A stretch of 64,000 nucleotides of DNA from Variovorax sp. J22G73 (GTDB lineage: Bacteria > Pseudomonadota > Gammaproteobacteria > Burkholderiales > Burkholderiaceae_C), in NCBI RefSeq assembly GCF_030317035.1, contig NZ_JASZYK010000003.1:1-64000 (forward strand), read 5' to 3'. Shown piece after piece: positions 26,487-35,214 of this stretch (positions within the stretch are counted from its first letter, which is position 1; every line of letters starts with the position of its first letter). The position numbers and the translations under genes were made by a program. A model generated the notes under the pieces. That model made no database searches and was not told where the DNA came from. It saw only the letters and a program-made list of their open reading frames with translations.

Positions 26487-26542
26487 GGGGGTCTCCTTGT
26501 CAGCCGATGCCGCGGCGTTCGATGCGCGCAGGCCCGACTTGA

Positions 26543-27457
26543 TCACGCGGTCGCGAATCCGTAAAGCTTCGCGGGGTTGTCCACCAGGATGCGATCGCGC
26601 ACGGCGGCGCTGTCGCACCAGGCCGCGAGCACGTCGGCCAGGTCGGCATCGTTCACAGTGTCGGGGGCTTCGGTGGTGTGGGGCCAGTCGCTGCCCCACA
26701 CCAGGCGCTCCGGCGCCGCGGCGACCAGCGCGCGGCCGAGGTCGAAGGCATCGCCGTAGGCGGGTGCTCCGTCGCGCGACCGCATGTACACGCCCGACAG
26801 CTTCATCCATGTGTTGCCGCCATCGAGCAGGCGACGCGCTGCCGCATAGGCCTCGCCTTTGGTGCCTTCGGCCGGATCGATGCGGCCCATGTGGTCGATG
26901 ACCAGCGGCACCGGCAGGCCGGCGAGCACCGGGGCGAGCGCCACCAGCTGCTCCGGCTGCACGAACACCTGCACGTGCCAGCCCAGCCGGGCCACCTTGC
27001 GCGCCAGGGTGGTCAGCATCTCCGGCGTGGTGACGCCCCACGACTGCGGCGTGACGAAGTTCACCCGCAGCCCGCACACGCGCTGCGCTGCGAGCGCGTC
27101 GAGCGCGCTGTCGGCCACTTGGTGCCCGACGACGGCCACGCCGCGGGCCTGCTCTCCCAGTTGCGCGAGCGCGTCGAGCGTGCAGGCGTTGTCGGTGCCG
27201 TAGGTGGAAGGGTTGACCACCACGGTGCGCGAGGTTCCGAGCCGCTGCTGCAGCCGGCGATACGCCGACACCTCGGCGCGCGGCGGCTGGCGCTTCCAGT
27301 GCGGCGACGGCGCGAACCGCGGGTCGAAGATGTGCATGTGGCTGTCGCAGGCATCGCGTGGCAGCGCGAGCGCGGGGCGGTGGGTTCCCACCGAATGGGG
27401 GACCGGCTGCGCGTCGGGCGCGTCGGGCAACTCAGACAGGTCAGGCATGGGGTTCAT
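26543..27457 (-). CDS. Amidohydrolase, 2-pyrone-4,6-dicarboxylate lactonase-like
   Basis: 304 residues. The metal/ligand motif CDSHMHIFDPRF, the VVNPSTYGTDN strand, VIDHMGRIDP and WGSDWPHTTEAP match the amidohydrolase_2 group that includes LigI, which hydrolyses 2-pyrone-4,6-dicarboxylate without requiring a strongly bound metal. Start at 27457 (MNPMPD) or 27448. It lies 9 bases after a Bug receptor gene and before the SMP-30-like lactonase gene. Together they suggest breakdown of a lactone or pyrone acid. The true substrate is unknown. Confidence 0.8.
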   Translation of the reverse strand: MNPMPDLSELPDAPDAQPVPHSVGTHRPALALPRDACDSHMHIFDPRFAPSPHWKRQPPRAEVSAYRRLQQRLGTSRTVVVNPSTYGTDNACTLDALAQLGEQARGVAVVGHQVADSALDALAAQRVCGLRVNFVTPQSWGVTTPEMLTTLARKVARLGWHVQVFVQPEQLVALAPVLAGLPVPLVIDHMGRIDPAEGTKGEAYAAARRLLDGGNTWMKLSGVYMRSRDGAPAYGDAFDLGRALVAAAPERLVWGSDWPHTTEAPDTVNDADLADVLAAWCDSAAVRDRILVDNPAKLYGFATA

Positions 27458-27466
27458 GAAGGGTCT

Positions 27467-28480
27467 TCAGTCGAGCTTGATGTTGCCCTTGCGAATCACC
27501 TCGGCCCACTTCGCGTCTTCCTTCTTCAGGAACTCGGCGAACTCGGCCGGCGTCGAGCCCACCGGTTGCACGCCGACGTCCACGAAACGGCGCTTCACAT
27601 CGTCTTCCTTCAGCACCTCGATCACCGCCTTGTGGAGCTTGTCGGCAATGGGTGCGGGCGTGCCGGCGGGCACGAGCAAGCCGTTCCATTCGTAGGCCTC
27701 GTAGCCGGGCGCCACCGTTTCGGCCAGCGTCGGAACCTCCGGCAGGCGCGCTGAGCGCTGCGGCGACGACGCCGCCAGCGCGCGCAGCTTGCCGGACGAC
27801 ACCAGCGGGTACGAGGCGGCGATGGTGCTGAACATGAAGTCGACCTGCCCGCCCATGACATCGACGATGGCGGGGCCGCCGCTCTTGTAGCCGACGTGCA
27901 CCATGTCCAGGCCGAGCCGCTGGCGCAACAGCTCCGCCGCCAGCCGCTGCATGGTGCCGCTGCCACCCGACGCGTAGTTCATCTTGCCGGGCTCGGCCTT
28001 GGCCTTGTCCACCAGGTCCTTGATGCTCTTGAGGGGCGACTCCGCGCGCACGATGACGATGTTGGGCGCCAGCGCGACCAGCGCCAGCGGCTGCAACGCG
28101 TTGCTGGCGTACGGCATGCGGGGGAACAGGTGCGGGTTGATGGAGTACGGCGTGGCGTCGTACAGCACCGTGTAGCCGTCGGGCGCGGCCTTGGCGGCGA
28201 AGGCCGCGCCGATGGTGCCGCTGGCACCGGGGCGGTTGTCGACGATCACGCTGGTACCCAGCTTCTGGCCGACGCGCACCGCGAGCACGCGCGCCAGGGC
28301 ATCGGCAGAGCCGCCCGGCGCGTACGGAACGACGAGGGTGATGGGGCGCTCCGGGTAGGCAGCGGAGGCGGAGGCGGAGGCGGAAGCGGAAGCGGAGGCC
28401 GGGGCGGCATGCGCGAACAGGGTGGCGAACACAGCGGTGCCGACGCACGCCGCGAGCAGGCCTTTGTCGAAATTTTTCAT
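27467..28480 (-). CDS. Bug/TctC-type tripartite tricarboxylate receptor
   Basis: 337 residues from ATG 28480 (MKNFDKGLLAACVGTAVFAT). Signal peptide, then an unusual Ser-Ala repeat (about 28-40) just after the expected cleavage site. The mature domain has the usual Bug signatures: YPERPITLVVPYAPGGSAD, VIVDNRPGASGTIGA, MVHVGYKSGGPAIVDVMGG and PEVPTLAET. Bug proteins bind carboxylates or other small solutes in the periplasm, and in this bacterial family most lack cognate transporter genes nearby, as here. It is one of three in this block. An RBS is weak. Confidence 0.88.
   Translation of the reverse strand: MKNFDKGLLAACVGTAVFATLFAHAAPASASASASASASAAYPERPITLVVPYAPGGSADALARVLAVRVGQKLGTSVIVDNRPGASGTIGAAFAAKAAPDGYTVLYDATPYSINPHLFPRMPYASNALQPLALVALAPNIVIVRAESPLKSIKDLVDKAKAEPGKMNYASGGSGTMQRLAAELLRQRLGLDMVHVGYKSGGPAIVDVMGGQVDFMFSTIAASYPLVSSGKLRALAASSPQRSARLPEVPTLAETVAPGYEAYEWNGLLVPAGTPAPIADKLHKAVIEVLKEDDVKRRFVDVGVQPVGSTPAEFAEFLKKEDAKWAEVIRKGNIKLD
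28362..28397. repeat. Hexanucleotide repeat, six GCGGAG/A copies, inside a Bug gene
   Basis: Six consecutive 6-bp units (four GCGGAG, two GCGGAA) encode the Ser-Ala tract behind the signal peptide of the Bug receptor at 27467-28480. The unit is a multiple of three, so copy-number changes would alter linker length without a frameshift. Confidence 0.85.
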
Positions 28481-28526
28481 GGTGTCTTCAGTGAGGGGTG
28501 ACAGCTGCGGCGATGGCGCAGCGCGT

Positions 28527-29537
28527 TCATTCGCTCTTGAGGTCGAGCGAGCGGGCCAGCTCGCCGTACAGCCTGACCTCCTGCGCCAGCTGCGCGCCGA
28601 AGGCATCGCCGCAGGTGTTCTGCGCCTCCATGCCGAGCGAACGCAGCTTCTCCCGCGTGGCGGGCGCCTGCGCGAACTCGGTGGCGACACGGCGCAGCGC
28701 GGCCACCACCTCCGGCGGCGTCTTCGCGGGCGCCAGCAGGCCGTACCACGCGTCGGCCGCGTAGCCCTTGACGCCCACCTCCTCGAAGGTCGGCACGTTC
28801 GGCAGCAACGCCGAGCGCCTGGGCGCCGCCACGGCCAACGCCGTCAGCTTGCCGGACTGCACCTGGTTCAGCACCGAGCCCAGCGTGGCGAACGAGCTGT
28901 CGACCTGCCCGCCCATGAGGTCGGTCGTCGCCTGCGCCGCCCCCTTGTACGGAATGTGGTTCATCGAGGTGCCGGTCAGCTGCGTGAAGTGCGCGCTCGC
29001 GAAATGCCCGGAGCTGCCGGAGCCCGGCGTCGCATACGTGCGCTTGCCGGGCTCGGCCTTCACCGCCTGCACGAACGCGCCGAAGGACTTGACCGGCATC
29101 GACGGGCCCACCACCAGCACCGTGGGGCTCACGGCGAGCGAACACACCGGCGCGAACGAGCGCACCGCATCGAACTTGACCCGCTGGCTGTAGAGCGCGG
29201 GAATCATGGTGTGGTTGGTCGCGCCCAGCAGCAGCGTGTAGCCGTCTGCCGGCGCGGCCGCGACGGCCTCGGCCGCCAGGATGGTGTTCGCGCCGGGCTT
29301 GTTGTCGACGATGAACGGCTGGCCCAGCGCGCGCGATGCGTGGTCGGCGAAGGCGCGCGCCACCACGTCGGTGGGGCCGCCCGCGGAAAAGCCGACGAGC
29401 ACGCGTACCGGCTTGGCGGGCCATGGCTGTGCCTGCGCTGGTGCTGGCACTTGCACCTGCACTTGCGCCTGCGCTGCCAATGCCGTCATCAGCCCGAGCG
29501 CGGCCACCGCGCAGCGGACGCCTTCATTTCTCTTCAT
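28527..29537 (-). CDS. Bug/TctC-type tripartite tricarboxylate receptor
   Basis: 336 residues from ATG 29537 with AAAGGAGA upstream. Signal peptide [20 protein letters not shown] ending at AAQAQ, followed by a [13 protein letters not shown] low-complexity linker. Then [53 protein letters not shown] and [12 protein letters not shown]. Substrate unknown. It lies between a 2-hydroxyacid dehydrogenase and another Bug gene, all on the minus strand, and probably binds the substrate of this catabolic block. Confidence 0.88.
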   Translation of the reverse strand: MKRNEGVRCAVAALGLMTALAAQAQVQVQVPAPAQAQPWPAKPVRVLVGFSAGGPTDVVARAFADHASRALGQPFIVDNKPGANTILAAEAVAAAPADGYTLLLGATNHTMIPALYSQRVKFDAVRSFAPVCSLAVSPTVLVVGPSMPVKSFGAFVQAVKAEPGKRTYATPGSGSSGHFASAHFTQLTGTSMNHIPYKGAAQATTDLMGGQVDSSFATLGSVLNQVQSGKLTALAVAAPRRSALLPNVPTFEEVGVKGYAADAWYGLLAPAKTPPEVVAALRRVATEFAQAPATREKLRSLGMEAQNTCGDAFGAQLAQEVRLYGELARSLDLKSE

Positions 29538-29574
29538 GTCTGTCTCCTTTTTCTTGAGCACCGGTCGCCATGCT

Positions 29575-30516
29575 TCAGGTGGTTGCCGCCTGGCGCGAGA
29601 GCACTTGCAACAGGTTCCTTGCCGCACCGACGCCCATGTTCAAGTAAGCATCGCTGGTCACGCCGCCGATGTGGGGGCTGAGCACGATGTTTTTCTGGCC
29701 CTGGAACGGATGGCCGGGCGCAATCGGCTCGACCGCGAAGCTGTCCAGCCCGGCCATGGCGACCTGGCCCGAACGCAGCGCGGCCAGCAGCGCCTCTTCG
29801 TCGATGAGCCCGCCGCGCGCCGTGTTGACGACGATCACGCCGCGCTTGCATTGCGACAAGGTGCGCGCATTGAGCAGCCCGCGGTTGTCGTCGGTCAGCG
29901 GGCAGTGCAGCGACACGGCGTCGGACTCCGCCCACAGCGTCGCCAGGTCGACGGGCTGCACATGGTCCGGCAGGTTCCTGGCGAAGGGGTCGTGGCCGAT
30001 CACCCGCATGCCCAGCGCGTCGGCCATGCGCGCGAAGCGCAGGCCGATGGCGCCGAGCCCGACCAGGCCGATGGTGCGCCCACCGAGCTCCAGGCTCTTG
30101 TGCGTCGCCTTGTCCCAGTGACCGGCGTGCATGCGCGCGTCGAGCGCCACCACCGACTTGGCGCAGGCCAGCAGCAAGGCGAGCGCCTGCTCGGCCACGG
30201 CTGCCGCATTGGCGCCCACGGCCGCCACCACCTCGATGCCGCGCGCCTGCGCCGCCGCCTTGTCGATGGTGTCGGTGCCGCTGCCGTGCTTGGAAATCAC
30301 CTTCAGCGAAGGCGCCGCGTCCATCACGGCGGCGCCCACCTTGCCGTAGCGCACGATGATGGCCACGGGGTCGTGCGCGCGGCACAGGGCGACCAGGTCT
30401 TCTTCGGTCGGCGTCTTGCCGGCGTACACGATGTCGTGGCCTTCGAGCAGCGCGAGCGCTTGCGGCGCCAGGTCGGCACCGGTCACGAGGATGGCGTTGG
30501 CAACGGCGGCGCTCAC
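29575..30516 (-). CDS. D-isomer-specific 2-hydroxyacid dehydrogenase
   Basis: 313 residues starting at GTG 30516, which overlaps the stop of the aldolase gene (GTGA). The NAD-binding motif is [35 protein letters not shown] gives the substrate-binding Arg, and [12 protein letters not shown] the catalytic His. It resembles the catalytic part of 3-phosphoglycerate dehydrogenase without a regulatory ACT domain. It interconverts a 2-hydroxyacid and a 2-oxoacid, possibly the oxoacid made by the upstream RraA-like aldolase. A far longer open frame continues upstream to 32733 but covers other genes in a wrong frame. Confidence 0.87.
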   Translation of the reverse strand: MSAAVANAILVTGADLAPQALALLEGHDIVYAGKTPTEEDLVALCRAHDPVAIIVRYGKVGAAVMDAAPSLKVISKHGSGTDTIDKAAAQARGIEVVAAVGANAAAVAEQALALLLACAKSVVALDARMHAGHWDKATHKSLELGGRTIGLVGLGAIGLRFARMADALGMRVIGHDPFARNLPDHVQPVDLATLWAESDAVSLHCPLTDDNRGLLNARTLSQCKRGVIVVNTARGGLIDEEALLAALRSGQVAMAGLDSFAVEPIAPGHPFQGQKNIVLSPHIGGVTSDAYLNMGVGAARNLLQVLSRQAATT

Positions 30517-31214
30517 AGCGTCTCGCCTTCCTTCAGCACGCCGGCCGTGCGCAGCGCCGTGTTGAGCCATTTGGCGGCGGTGTCGCCCTCCTTGATGGCG
30601 GCGATGCGCGCGGCCTCGTCGCGCACCTTCTTCGCCGCCAGCGGCAGCAGCGATTCGATCTTCTCGCGCTCCACCACGACCACGCCGTCGCCGTCGCCGA
30701 TGACGAAGTCGCCGGGGCGCACCGTCACGCCGCCGATGGACACCGGGTGGCCGATGCGCCCGCCGATGTTCTTCGTCGGCCCGTTCGGGTTGGTGCCCAC
30801 GCTGAAGACGGGGAAGTCCATCTCGTCGATCTCCAGGCTGTCGCGGCAGGCGCCGTCCATCACCACGCCGGCGATGCCGAGCTTCTTGCAGGCCGTCATC
30901 ATGATGGTGCCCATGAGGGCCGAACTCAGGTCGCCCTTGCCGTCGATCACGAGCACGTCGCCGGGCTTGGCCATGGCGATGGCCGCGTGGATCATCAGGT
31001 TGTCGCCGGGGCGCACTTCCACCGTGATGGCGGTGCCGGCCAGCTTCATGCGCGGGCGCAGCGCCTTGATGCGCCCGTCGAGCGCGCCGCGCCGTCCGGC
31101 CACGTCGGCCAGGATCGCGGGCTGGAACCCGGCGGCCTGCGCCACGATGTGCGCGGGCACGCGCTCGAAGTCGCGAATGATGTCGGGAAGGGCATCGGTG
31201 AGGGTCGAGGACAT
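30513..31214 (-). CDS. RraA-like 4-carboxy-4-hydroxy-2-oxoadipate aldolase family protein
   Basis: 233 residues. VRPGDNLMIHAAIAMAKPGDVLVIDGKGD, MGTIMMTACKKLGIAG and VVMDGACRDSLEI match the RraA/HMG-CHA aldolase family; the GxxxD-RD pattern (DGACRD) holds metal and substrate ligands. Length fits the aldolases better than the shorter RNase E inhibitor RraA. Such enzymes cleave 4-hydroxy-2-oxo diacids to pyruvate plus an oxoacid, or decarboxylate oxaloacetate. Neighbouring LigI-like amidohydrolase and hydroxyacid dehydrogenase genes agree with this. Coupled to the dehydrogenase gene. Confidence 0.85.
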   Translation of the reverse strand: MSSTLTDALPDIIRDFERVPAHIVAQAAGFQPAILADVAGRRGALDGRIKALRPRMKLAGTAITVEVRPGDNLMIHAAIAMAKPGDVLVIDGKGDLSSALMGTIMMTACKKLGIAGVVMDGACRDSLEIDEMDFPVFSVGTNPNGPTKNIGGRIGHPVSIGGVTVRPGDFVIGDGDGVVVVEREKIESLLPLAAKKVRDEAARIAAIKEGDTAAKWLNTALRTAGVLKEGETL

Positions 31215-31262
31215 GGGTAGCTTTCCGTGAGAGAAATAAAGGGGGAATGAAGGGAACGAGGT

Positions 31263-31361
31263 TCAGTCGGGCTTGACGGCCATGGCGACGACCTCGGGGT
31301 GCTTCAGGTGGCGCACGACCTCGTCGTGCAGGCGCTGCACCACCGGCGCGGCCGTGCAGGG
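31263..31361 (-). pseudogene. C-terminal remnant of a further Bug receptor
   Basis: Directly after the stop of the intact Bug gene, and in the same frame, 33 more codons run to a second TGA at 31263-31265. The translation includes APVVQRLHDEVVRHLKHPEV and ends AVKPD. Both parts resemble the C-terminus of other Bug receptors but with the middle missing. It looks like a leftover of a deleted or recombined tandem Bug gene. It has no start of its own. Confidence 0.45.
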
Positions 31362-32348
31362 TCAGTCCATCTTCACGCCGGACGACTTCACGATCTCGCC
31401 CCAGCGCACGCCGTCGGTGCGGATCAGGGACGCGAACTTTTCCGGCGGGCCGGTCATCACTTCCGCGCCCTGGGCGGCCAGCTTCTTCTGCACGTCGGGC
31501 GTTGCCAGGGCCTTGTTGAAGGCCGCGTTCAGCTTCACCACGACGTCCTTCGGCATGGCGGCGGGGCCGGCCACGCCGAACCAGGTCACGGCCTCGAAGT
31601 CCTTGTAGCCCGACTCGGCCAGGGTGGGCACGTCGGGCAGGTCGCGGTTGCGTTGCAGCGAGGTGACCGCCAGCGCGCGCAACTGGCCGCTCTTGATCTG
31701 GGCGATCAGTGTCGGCACCGACGAGATGTACATCTGGATCTGCCCACCGACCAGGTCGGTGAGGCCCTGCGAGGCGCCCTTGTAGGGAACGTGCGTGAAC
31801 TGCACGCCGGCCGCCTTCTGAAACTGCTCGGTGGCAAGGTGCGCCACGGTGCCGTTGCCCGAGCTCGCGTAGTTGAGCGCGGTCGGCTTGGCCTTGGCCG
31901 CGGCCACCACGTCGGAGAGCTTCTTGTAGGGCGACGCGGCCGACACCACCACGACCAGCGGCGCCGAGGCGACCAGGCCGACCGGGGCGAGGTCTTTCAC
32001 CGGGTCGTAGGGCAGCTTCGCGTAGAGCGACGGGTTGATGGCCAGGTTGCTGGTCTGCCCCAGCACCAGGGTGTAGCCGTCGGGGTTGGCCTTGACCGCA
32101 GCATCGACACCGATGTTTCCGCCGGAGCCGGGTTTGTTGTCGATGACGATAGTCCAGCCTTCCGAGGTGGCGACCTTGTTCGCCACTTCGCGGGCAATGA
32201 TGTCCGTGCCGCCGCCCGGCGGGAATGGCACCACGAGGCGGATGGGGCGCGAGGGATAGGCCTGCGCCAGTGCCATGCCACAGGTGAGAGCGAGGGCGGC
32301 GCCGAGGGCCGCCCGACGGGAAATGGAGCTGTTGCTCGAGGTACGCAT
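31362..32348 (-). CDS. Bug/TctC-type tripartite tricarboxylate receptor
   Basis: 328 residues from ATG 32348. The N-terminus MRTSSNSSISRRAALGAALA has a twin-arginine-like RRA before the hydrophobic core and is cut near ALAQA. Signatures: YPSRPIRLVVPFPPGGGTD, IVIDNKPGSGGNIGVDAA, FTHVPYKGASQGLTDLVGG and LPDVPTLAESGY. First gene of the minus-strand block reaching to 25554. It faces the IclR gene across 131 bp that contain a strong palindrome, so it is very probably under IclR control. Confidence 0.9.
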   Translation of the reverse strand: MRTSSNSSISRRAALGAALALTCGMALAQAYPSRPIRLVVPFPPGGGTDIIAREVANKVATSEGWTIVIDNKPGSGGNIGVDAAVKANPDGYTLVLGQTSNLAINPSLYAKLPYDPVKDLAPVGLVASAPLVVVVSAASPYKKLSDVVAAAKAKPTALNYASSGNGTVAHLATEQFQKAAGVQFTHVPYKGASQGLTDLVGGQIQMYISSVPTLIAQIKSGQLRALAVTSLQRNRDLPDVPTLAESGYKDFEAVTWFGVAGPAAMPKDVVVKLNAAFNKALATPDVQKKLAAQGAEVMTGPPEKFASLIRTDGVRWGEIVKSSGVKMD

Positions 32349-32439
32349 GGGGTTGTCTCCGAATCGTTCGATGAGTGCCTGGCAGCGGTGCTCCAGGGCA
32401 TGCGGCGACTTTAGTTTTGCGTTCCGCTCCATACAATGG

Positions 32440-32465
32440 TGGTCCATGAGACGCAACATGGACCA
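32440..32465. promoter_or_regulatory. Probable IclR operator, perfect inverted repeat
   Basis: TGGTCCAT (32440-32447) and ATGGACCA (32458-32465) are perfect inverted halves with a 10-bp spacer, so their centres are about two helical turns apart. The site lies between the divergent Bug gene (start 32348) and IclR gene (start 32480), only 15 bases from the IclR ATG. Its position suits autorepression plus control of the catabolic block. Confidence 0.65.
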
Positions 32466-32479
32466 CAGAGTGAAACGAA

Positions 32480-33316
32480 ATGGCCACTGCAAAAAACACG
32501 AGCACAGCAAGAACCGCTACCGCGAAACCCGGCACGGCCAGACCCAGGCGGTCGGCTGAAGTCGTCGAGGCGCCGCGCGAAGCCGACCTCGAGGCCACCG
32601 GCGGCGTCACGGCGGTCACGCGCGCCCTGCAGCTGCTGGACACCTTCGGCATGCAGGACGAGCGGCTGTCGCTGGCCGAACTCACGCGGCGCAGCGGCAT
32701 GCACAAGACCACCATCCTTCGCCTGCTTCGCACGCTGGCGCTCGCCGGCTACGTGGTGCAGCGCGACGACGGCGAATGGCGGCTCGGCCCGGCCGCGGGC
32801 TGGCTCGGTGCCCGCTACCAGGCCAGCTTCGACGCCAACAACGTGGTCGAGCCGATGCTGCTCGCGCTATCGCAGGCCACGGGCGAGAGCGCGGCCTTCT
32901 ACGTGCGCGAAGGCAACTCGCGCACATGCCTCGCGCGCGTGGAGGGGCCGCAGCCGATTCGCCATCACGCGCGCATGGGCGCGATGCTGCCGCTGGAGCT
33001 CGGCTCGCCGGGGCGGGTGATCCTTGCGTTTTCGGGCGAGCCCGGAAAGCTCTATGAAGACATTCGCAAGAAGGGCTACCACTTCTCCATCGGCGAGCGG
33101 GAGAAGAACGTGGCCACGGTGTCGGCGCCGGTGTTCGGCCTGCGCTGGGCCTTGCTGGGTTCCGTGTGCATCTCCGGGCCTTCCGACCGGCTGCCCAAGG
33201 CCAAGCTGCTCGGGCACGCGAAGACGATCATGAAAGCCGCCAACGAACTTTCATACGCGCTCGCCGGTCGACCTACGGCGCAGACGCCAGCGGTCGTTTC
33301 GACGTGGCATCCGTAG
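32480..33316 (+). CDS. IclR family transcriptional regulator
   Basis: 278 residues. A Thr/Ala/Lys-rich N-terminal extension of about 40 residues precedes the winged helix (AVTRALQLLDTF, LSLAELTRRSGMHKTTILRLL). The GAF-like effector domain follows, with CLARVEGPQPIRHHARMG and LPLELGSPGRVILAF. IclR proteins usually regulate catabolism of organic or aromatic acids. Divergent from the Bug/aldolase/lactonase block. Its 3' end overlaps the convergent small gene at 33273 by 44 bases. Confidence 0.9.
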   Translation: MATAKNTSTARTATAKPGTARPRRSAEVVEAPREADLEATGGVTAVTRALQLLDTFGMQDERLSLAELTRRSGMHKTTILRLLRTLALAGYVVQRDDGEWRLGPAAGWLGARYQASFDANNVVEPMLLALSQATGESAAFYVREGNSRTCLARVEGPQPIRHHARMGAMLPLELGSPGRVILAFSGEPGKLYEDIRKKGYHFSIGEREKNVATVSAPVFGLRWALLGSVCISGPSDRLPKAKLLGHAKTIMKAANELSYALAGRPTAQTPAVVSTWHP

Positions 33317-33671
33317 GCGAATTGCGGTGGGTTCGAATGTTGAAGGCGTCGCGACCTCGACCGTGGTCCGTGCTCGGCTCCTCCGTGCCATCCGCACTCC
33401 AGTGCCGCCACACGCCGACCTCCAGGCCCTTTTGATAGCGGCCCTCGGCCGCAGGCTGTCCGTCCGGATAGAAGTCGCGCCAAAGGCCCTCCTCTTTTCC
33501 TTCGACGTACTGCCCTTGCGACACCACCGCCCCGGCGTCGTCATACGCGACGAACAGTCCGTGCCTGATCCAACGCGTCCTGTCGGGCGACAGCACCCTT
33601 GCGTAGCGGAACTTGACGGCGCCTGATTCGTAAAGGATTTCGGCGATCTCGAGGTCGACTGGGTCAGCCAT
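33273..33671 (-). CDS. MORN/YwqK-like repeat protein
   Basis: 132 residues from ATG 33671 (MADPVDLEIAEILYE). Short repeats of the type GxYxxGKxxGxWxxFYxDG are visible: GQYVEGKEEGLWRDFYPDG and GRYQKGLEVGVWRHWSADG, as in MORN-like proteins and the YwqK antitoxin-like family. Such repeats occur in immunity proteins of polymorphic toxins, but no toxin gene is nearby. The last ~35 residues are basic and unrelated, and they overlap the end of the IclR gene on the other strand, so the true C-terminus may have been altered. Confidence 0.6.
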   Translation of the reverse strand: MADPVDLEIAEILYESGAVKFRYARVLSPDRTRWIRHGLFVAYDDAGAVVSQGQYVEGKEEGLWRDFYPDGQPAAEGRYQKGLEVGVWRHWSADGTEEPSTDHGRGRDAFNIRTHRNSPTDATSKRPLASAP

Positions 33672-33790
33672 GTTTTCTGGGCATTGGTGGCGTGGTGGAA
33701 AAGACGTGGTCGCAGCCGTCGGCAGCGGTGGAGCTGGCTCGCCCCATGACACGCGCCCACGGCGCGCCCTCAGCGCTCATCACTCATCGC

Positions 33791-34090
33791 TCATCGCTCG
33801 CGAACCAATTGGGCGTATCGCCACACTCCCCACACCGTTCCGACGGCAATGCCGATGCCCACGCTCCAGCCCGCCGACAAACCGAATCCGAATGCCAGCA
33901 GCAGCATCAACGCGGCGCACGCCAGCGAGATGAAAAGCAGCGTGACGAAATCGAAGCGCGCGACCTCGAATGTTTCTTCGGCAACGCCGCGGCTGCGGTG
34001 ACCCCGCTTGCGGCGCTGGCCCCGGAACAACAAGACATCGAGAACGAAATCGAACAAGCCGATGAAAAGATCGGCCAGGATGCTCCACAT
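33791..34090 (-). CDS. Hypothetical two-helix membrane protein
   Basis: 99 residues from ATG 34090 (MWSILADLFIGLFDFVLDVL). An amphipathic N-terminal helix, a basic patch RGQRRKRGHRSRG, then two hydrophobic helices (FVTLLFISLACAALMLLLAFGF and GWSVGIGIAVGTVWGVW). No known family recognised. An upstream start would add 27 residues with no support. It stands alone between the MORN-like gene and the AraC gene. Confidence 0.5.
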   Translation of the reverse strand: MWSILADLFIGLFDFVLDVLLFRGQRRKRGHRSRGVAEETFEVARFDFVTLLFISLACAALMLLLAFGFGLSAGWSVGIGIAVGTVWGVWRYAQLVRER

Positions 34091-34250
34091 CGGGCGGCTC
34101 CATGCGTGTGACGGCACCCTGGGCTGTTGTTTTTCTCGCGATGGTCCGGCCAGGGCGATGCGGCGGACCATGACGAAATGTTACCGCGCTCCGGCCAGGG
34201 AAGCGACTGCATGCCACAACCCCCGCAGCCCCGCAACCCCGCGGTCGCAC

Positions 34251-35171
34251 TCACTCCGCGACGGCCGGCTGCACAGCCTGCGCTCGCGAAGACCGCGCCT
34301 GCCGAACCGGCGAAGGCGCTTCCTTGCGGATGTCCGACGGCGAGCGTCCGTCCACCCGCCGCATGGCGTGCGCCAGCGCGGCGCCGCTGTCGAAGCCGAC
34401 GCGGAACGCGATCTCGCTGATCGGCAGGTCGGTGCCGCTCAGCAGCTCGCGTGCGGTCTGCAGGCGGATGCCCTGTTGGAACTCGCCCACCGACAGCCCG
34501 GTGCCGTCGCGAAACAGGCGGGTCGCGTGGCGCCTCGAAATGCCGAAGCGTTCGCACAGGGCGTCCAGCGGAATGTCCTCGTCGGCGTGCAGCGTCAGGT
34601 ACTCCTTCAGGTCGGCCACCAGCGCCATGCCGTGCTCGCGCTTCGACACGTTGGGCATCATCTCGCCGGCGATGACCTCGGCGATGCACTGCACCAGCAG
34701 CGCCGCCGACAGCGAACGCTTGACGCCCGCGTGGCCGTAGGCGCCGTCGTCGCTCTTCATCGCGAGTTCCTGCAGCGTGCGAATGGTCGACGTGCGGCGC
34801 ACCAGCACGGCGGCGCGGGTGCGACGGTGGAACTCGCTCAGCGAGCCGATGTCGCGGTCGAGCCGGTGCAGCATGTCGCCGGTGGCGTACAGCGCGACAT
34901 GGCTGTTGGCACCGATGCCCGCACGCGTCTTGTGCGCCCGGTTCGACGGCACCACCGCGAAGCGGTCGTGCGACAGCCAGGTGCCCTCGCGCCGGTCTTC
35001 GTGCTTGAGCTCGAGCGTGCCCTGGCTCGGCAGGATGAACATCACGCAATCGTGCCAATGCCAGGGCTTGGCGTAGGCGCCGCTGTTGGCCAGGCTGGCA
35101 TGCCCGTCCTCCGCCGCGATCACCAGGTTCTCGGTTGCCGTATGGCAGAGTTGTTCAAATGACCGCAACAT
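34251..35171 (-). CDS. AraC family regulator with cupin sensing domain
   Basis: 306 residues from ATG 35171 (MLRSFEQLCH). The N-terminal half looks like a cupin sensor (KPWHWHDCVMFILPSQGTLELKH), and the C-terminal part has two HTH motifs (LDALCERFGISRRHATRLFRDG and EIAFRVGFDSGAALAHAMRRV). No adjacent divergent operon is present. The nearest minus-strand genes upstream are the hydroxyacid dehydrogenase and transaminase, separated by 237 bp with a short tandem repeat. The target is unknown. Confidence 0.85.
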   Translation of the reverse strand: MLRSFEQLCHTATENLVIAAEDGHASLANSGAYAKPWHWHDCVMFILPSQGTLELKHEDRREGTWLSHDRFAVVPSNRAHKTRAGIGANSHVALYATGDMLHRLDRDIGSLSEFHRRTRAAVLVRRTSTIRTLQELAMKSDDGAYGHAGVKRSLSAALLVQCIAEVIAGEMMPNVSKREHGMALVADLKEYLTLHADEDIPLDALCERFGISRRHATRLFRDGTGLSVGEFQQGIRLQTARELLSGTDLPISEIAFRVGFDSGAALAHAMRRVDGRSPSDIRKEAPSPVRQARSSRAQAVQPAVAE

Positions 35172-35190
35172 GGGTGGACCTGCCCTTATC

Positions 35191-35214
35191 GAGTTGGCGA
35201 GTTGGCGAGTTGGC
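35191..35214. repeat. Tandem repeat, 3 copies of GAGTTGGC
   Basis: Three perfect 8-bp copies occur just upstream of the AraC gene at 35171. They lie in the likely promoter or leader region, so copy-number change could affect expression. The rest of the 237-bp spacer shows nothing recognisable. Confidence 0.8.

Noticed and set aside
30517..32733. Long upstream extension of the hydroxyacid dehydrogenase frame
   Set aside because: It overlaps the aldolase and Bug genes, which have real motifs in another frame; the GTG at 30516 is the natural start.
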